This document shows, piece after piece, positions 33,619-37,500 of a DNA stretch of 37,500 nt. Each line of letters begins with the position of its first letter. Positions within the stretch are counted from its first letter, which is position 1. The translations under genes and the position numbers were made by a program. The notes below the pieces were generated by a model that saw only the letters and a list, made by a program, of their open reading frames with translations, was not told the DNA's origin and ran no database searches. This DNA comes from Bigelowiella natans CCMP2755 (taxonomy: Eukaryota; Cercozoa; Chlorarachniophyceae): the NCBI GenBank assembly GCA_000320545.1, contig ADNK01001995.1, positions 1-37,500 on the forward strand, in the 5' to 3' direction.

Positions 33619-34608
33619 TCACTTGAATGCACTTTGTGGAGGTCCCTTCGATCCATCAGGAAGGTTGATTTTCTTTCCCTTCTTCACCAGTACAATTTTA
33701 TCGAAGCGGAACATGTCATCGCGGTTCCAGACGTTGAGAATATGGTTGCCCTTTTTTAGTACCATCCGCGCAGGACTCGAGAATTCGTCCTTACGCTCCT
33801 TCTCCCAAATCCAGTGTTTGTAAGGGCGGAATCCCGACATGTTTGAGCCATTATCAGCTATCTTTCCGTTGAATCCGACGTGAACCCCGTTTGATTCTCC
33901 CCCAATCGCATATCCACGAACGTAGACGATATACGTTCCTGGATTTGTGATTTTGATTCTGTAGTCAAGTCGGGCTCCAGAATTGTCCCGGGGGGACCTT
34001 GGACCCTTAGCGCTTTCCGGTCGCTCGTCAGGGAGGACATTCATGAATCCATTTCCGGTGAATCCCTTCTTATCTTTCTTGTATACCCATCGGTGCACTT
34101 TCTTGTATAGTTTGTACGTGGACTTCTTGCTTGCATGCCAGTTCTCAGCTTCGAAGCAAAGCACGCCGTTTTTCTCTCTGAATCGCTTGTTGCTTTTCTT
34201 TTGGGCTGCGGTCATCTGCTGGAGCTCTGGGACCGGGATAGGTTTTCCTAATTACGATAATGAATGGTGCTTAGCTAATAATGATGAGATGATATTCAAG
34301 ACTACTAACACTACTAAGTTGATAGTAGAGGTCACAGATACTCAACGGTGGATTACGCAAAATACGACTTTGTTTTTGAAATGTGCAAGTGCCACCAGAA
34401 GTTGCATTTCGCTACCAGTCTCGTAGTCGATGTCGAAGGATATAATCTGATGGTCTTCATAGTCTTCAGGCAACTCATCGACTCCATACACGTAAGTCAT
34501 GTTGAGTGAAGCATCCACTGCCACCTCTTTATCAGGAACAGCAGTTTTATTCTTCAAGTCAAACGCACAGGCAGATTGCAGAAGGGCCAGGACGAGGAAT
34601 ACGCGCAT
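33619..34608 (-). CDS. Secreted protein with GH115 C-terminal/CBM-like domain
   Basis: Two exons in phase (34608-34416, 34247-33619) give 273 residues. Residues 1-15 (MRVFLVLALLQSACA) are a signal peptide. From about residue 85 the sequence matches a beta-sandwich seen at the C-terminus of GH115 enzymes and in many bacterial surface proteins: LCFEAENWHASKK, a GFTGNGFMNVLPDE segment, RLDYRIKITNPGTYIVYVRG, SNGVHVGFNG, MSGF, and HILNVWNRDDMFRFDKIVL. Such domains bind carbohydrate or sit beside catalytic domains; no catalytic domain is present here. The short first exon (residues 16-64, acidic) is unlike anything I know. Compared with bacterial forms it is Lys-rich. The fold is far commoner in bacteria, so transfer is possible, but the intron and codon use fit the neighbours. 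Confidence 0.82.
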
Positions 34609-35962
34609 GATTATTCAAGGAGCAGTTGAGGGGGATTAAAGATTCTGAGTGTGGTCGTTTGAGATGTGTGGAAGATGTTGTGCTTTAGAATGATGCATGG
34701 AGAAATATTAGTCATCCCCAGGAAACGCTGACTGCCGCTCGCGTGTTTGTACGCGTGCGCGCAGCTACGTGGACTGCGCGACGGTCAATCTGCAGCAAAA
34801 TTGCATTCGGCGGAGCTGAGAATCATGTCTGAGGTGTCATGCATCGCACGCTTTGCACGTGCTCAATGATGCTTGATAGGTATCTGACTCTTTCAGGCCT
34901 GGACAACGGCTCTCCTGTCAATTTCGTTGGTATTCCTCCAAGTTTTCTGCATGGCCATGTGGCTCGCTCATTGGCGGTCGTGGGAATGTCGCCGGGGCCA
35001 GGTCGACAGGGTTTCTTGGGCAGCAGCAGTCCGAACGAGAGCAGGGAAGGTCTGAAAAGCTCGCTCGCTCGGGTGGCTCATCACGTGGCTCAAAAAAAGT
35101 CTCCGCATTTTCAGTCACGTGCTCTGAACCAACTGTGCAAGCAATTCTCAGGAGAGAAAAAGGTCTCTCATTATTCATGCCCGTGGCAATGATGGATGCC
35201 CGTCGTTCGTTCGTTGTTCCTTGCATTAATTGTTTTCAGACAATGTCGTTGTCGCTCATCCTAATTTTCAGGCCGTTTCGCTAAGGAAGCGCAAAATGTG
35301 CTCCTGACATGCACGAAATCCTAGAAGGAACAATGTTTCGAAAATCCATGCCGTTTTGCACACTGCGCGAGTTGTGTGATGTTTCGGCACCATCAATCGG
35401 CATCCATGCCAATTTCATCCCTTGTTCCGTCTCCGGCATTTCAGATGAGTGGCCATGGTGTTCTCATCCCTTCACGCAGCCTTGGAGTGTGCCTCTGATG
35501 GGTTGCAGCTGATTTTTTGTGTCTCTTCACCTACAGGGTGCTGACAAGTCCTTGCAACGAGTGTTGTTGAGGCTCTGCTGCGTGCAAATGCCTGTCTCCC
35601 ATGTGGTTCTGGCGCGTGTAGTTTTTGATCAACGCTTTGTTCATTGTTCATTGTTCATTGTTCGAAATTTTTGTCGTTTGCATGCAGCGGCATCGGTGCC
35701 TCGGTAGTTTCTGAACCATCGAGCTCGGCAGTTTCGATTCTTCCTTCCCTCTGCGACTCGTGCAACATCGGTGTGTTGAGATCTTTCACTGGAACAGATG
35801 AAATGATCAAATTCACATTCGTAGAACATGTGAGCAATGGCCTCCGCAACGAACAGACACGCACAACTTCCTCGATCAAGGGCTGTCCAGGTGTGCCACC
35901 TAGCCACAGCCAAAGCACCTGTTTGCCGCTGCCGTGGTCATCACATGGCAATTGAATGAACA

Positions 35963-36004
<42 letters not shown>

Positions 36005-36532
36005 CTGCACAACAATGGGACACTCTAACACTCATGGACTTGCATGTCTGTGCACCAGTTGTGGATGCCATTCCCTAGTTGCATTTCCCACTCTTTCATT
36101 CACGTGACAACAGCTTTGTGTTCACATGCATGCGTGGCAGCAGCGCAGCCGCCACATCTGCAGACAAAGTGGATTTGTAGTGGCTAAACGATTGGTGCAT
36201 GCACAATTTGAGAAGAAACGCCACAATGTCTGTGTGCTTGAGCTTGGCATGAAGCTGCCTGCGCGTGCACATGTCTGTGCAAATTCTCGAATCTCCCCAT
36301 CTAAGTTCTGCATCGTTTCACTACTGTAACTAACATTTGTAATGATGTCATTTCATATCTGTAAATGTTGTTTGCTTAATCCTAATGTTGCAGTTGTTAC
36401 ATGGTTTTGGGAAGAATTTCCTCCATTGGGTAGGCCATAACTACTCTGCAGGAAGCCCACCGTACTTCTTCATTTCTTCCATTAATCTCAGTCTTTGTTA
36501 AGTGCGTTACTCTACATAATGAGGTGTCTATT
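34609..36532. other. 1.9-kb region without a supported gene
   Basis: Overlapping open frames occur on both strands (34839-35192 +, 35309-35512 +, 35641-36071 -) but none has a recognisable domain or splice context. A TTGTTCA triplication lies at about 35637-35662 and a (CA)n tract at 35967-36002. CATGC and TGCATGC words recur at 36125-36210. The upstream signals of the secreted protein gene should lie in the first few hundred bases. Confidence 0.5.
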
Positions 36533-37241
36533 TCATAATTCATCTCTTCCAGCTGCAAAGCCTTCGTTATCGGTAGTCTCATGTTTGACCTCAAGATCTT
36601 GCTTAGGCCTCTGCTGCTGATTTTTGGAATACGATGTCAGAATAACAATAAAATATTTTCTGCAAAAATGCCGATCTTTATGGGATCGTACTACCGTTTC
36701 TGCTCTCTGTTCTCCCATGTCCTCTTCGTCCTTCGCTGTTGCCCTTCCTGCCTTGGTCTTTTTCGCCTCTTCTACTGAGTGGCGGGCTTGGCCGGATGTT
36801 ACTTTCCATTCATTATCTCTTTCCCCCAAGTATGTTTCAAATATGTTGTGTGTCTTCTCCGGGTCAATCTCCCCCGTCATTGGCGACCGCTGGAATCGAT
36901 GAAAAGATACCTGACCGCAATGCCATCTGTTGCATCTTTCAAATCATCCCTTCGCGCGAACATACACACATGCATACATTGTGCACACGTCGTATTACCG
37001 ATGCGTAGTGCGCCAGTGCCGCTCGGTGGTAATTATTGGGCTCGGATTGATGAAAGCCACTTTCGTGGTGGGCAGGGATGCCTAGGTACTACGAAGATAA
37101 CAGGAAAGGAAAATGGAGGAGGAGGAGGAGGAGAAAGGAGGAGGAGCAAGTCTTTATGTGATGCATGGATATACTACTAAAAGCTTCTTCCCATATAATG
37201 GTGGTGGTGATGATGATGATGATGATGATGATATAGGACTG

Positions 37242-37283
<42 letters not shown>

Positions 37284-37379
37284 AACTCCGCTTACCTTCA
37301 TCCACAAACCCAGTTGCATGTCGTCCGGGGTGTCGGGGTAGGGGCACACGCACCGAAGGCACTTGTTGCGCATTAGGAT
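36533..37379 (-). CDS. 3' part of an unidentified gene, 5' end outside the window
   Basis: A phase-consistent series of exons: 37379-37296 (NKCLRCVCPYPDTPDDMQLG), 37081-36999 (LPTTKVAFINPSPIITTERH), 36935-36695 (PMTGEIDPEKTHNIFETYLG, then a Lys/Glu-rich stretch) and 36616-36533, ending in GRDEL. The first exon has a CxxCxC cluster that might bind metal. The intron 36694-36617 is exactly 78 nt and has no stop, so it could be retained. I do not recognise the family. The exon at 37081 is open in a second frame, so its reading could be wrong. The C-terminal RDEL resembles an ER-retention signal, but without the N-terminus it could be chance. Confidence 0.4.
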
Positions 37380-37424
37380 CTGGAGAGAGAGAGAGAGAGA
37401 GAGAATAATAAGAAGAGATAGATA

Positions 37425-37459
<35 letters not shown>

Positions 37460-37460
37460 G
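37200..37460. repeat. (GAT)n, (TA)n and (GA)n tracts
   Basis: (GAT)n at about 37207-37233 and (TA)n at about 37246-37280 lie in an intron of the right-hand gene. (GA)n/(GATA)n at 37381-37459 forms, on the - strand, the CT-rich tract before the acceptor at 37380. Confidence 0.9.
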
Positions 37461-37500
37461 CGTAGGAATACCAAAAAAAGTAACAATGGAAATTTTATTC

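Noticed and set aside
34839-36071. Candidate genes in the gap between the secreted protein and the right-hand gene
   Set aside because: Frames overlap on both strands and none shows a domain, signal peptide or phase-consistent exon chain.

Overview
This window is nuclear DNA of a eukaryote, probably a unicellular protist or alga. Genes are split by many short GT-AG introns, often with exons of only 30-150 nt. The proteins belong to families typical of eukaryotes (CRAL-TRIO/SEC14, PPIL4-type cyclophilin-RRM, TDP2, SPRY, F-box, PRMT-like). Introns and spacers are full of microsatellites (CA, GA, TA, AGG, GAT). There are no operons, rRNAs, tRNAs or CRISPR arrays that I can see. I cannot name the species. 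Gene models were built by hand from splice signals and reading phase; where phase closes across every junction I trust the model, and I say where it does not.

Layout, left to right. 26-465: a diverged inverted repeat of a coding-like exon. 691-3231 (-): an F-box gene with a Ser/Asp/Gly-rich C-terminal part, possibly FIST-like. 4550-7242 (+): a divergent PRMT-like SAM methyltransferase, with a signal-peptide-like exon just upstream (3824-4089). 8165-8953 (-): a small heat-shock protein with a signal peptide. 8954-9468: a shared promoter with a cluster of heat-shock elements. 9469-12007 (+): a six-exon amidase of the AMI1 type. 12661-14839 (-): a nine-exon CRAL-TRIO lipid-transfer protein. 15276-24523 (+): a gene of about 32 exons for a roughly 877-residue protein of unknown function with two EF-hand-like C-terminal modules. 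25066-26681 (-): a PPIL4-type nuclear cyclophilin. 26830-29941 (+): an 11-exon SPRY-only protein. 31501-32708 (+): a TDP2-like phosphodiesterase. 33619-34608 (-): a secreted protein with a GH115-C/CBM-like beta-sandwich. 36533-37379 (-): the 3' end of an unidentified gene that leaves the window.

The first eight genes strictly alternate strands, so promoters are shared in divergent pairs (the tightest is 148 bp, PPIL4/SPRY) and 3' ends face each other. The convergent spacers carry GCATGC/GCTAGC-type palindromes; the densest stretch is 30.1-30.95 kb.

The genes do not form one pathway. PPIL4 and SPRY share a promoter region and may be co-expressed. The heat-shock protein and amidase share a region that could respond to heat. 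The least explained items are the large EF-hand-like gene, the inverted repeat at the left edge and the palindrome-rich spacer.
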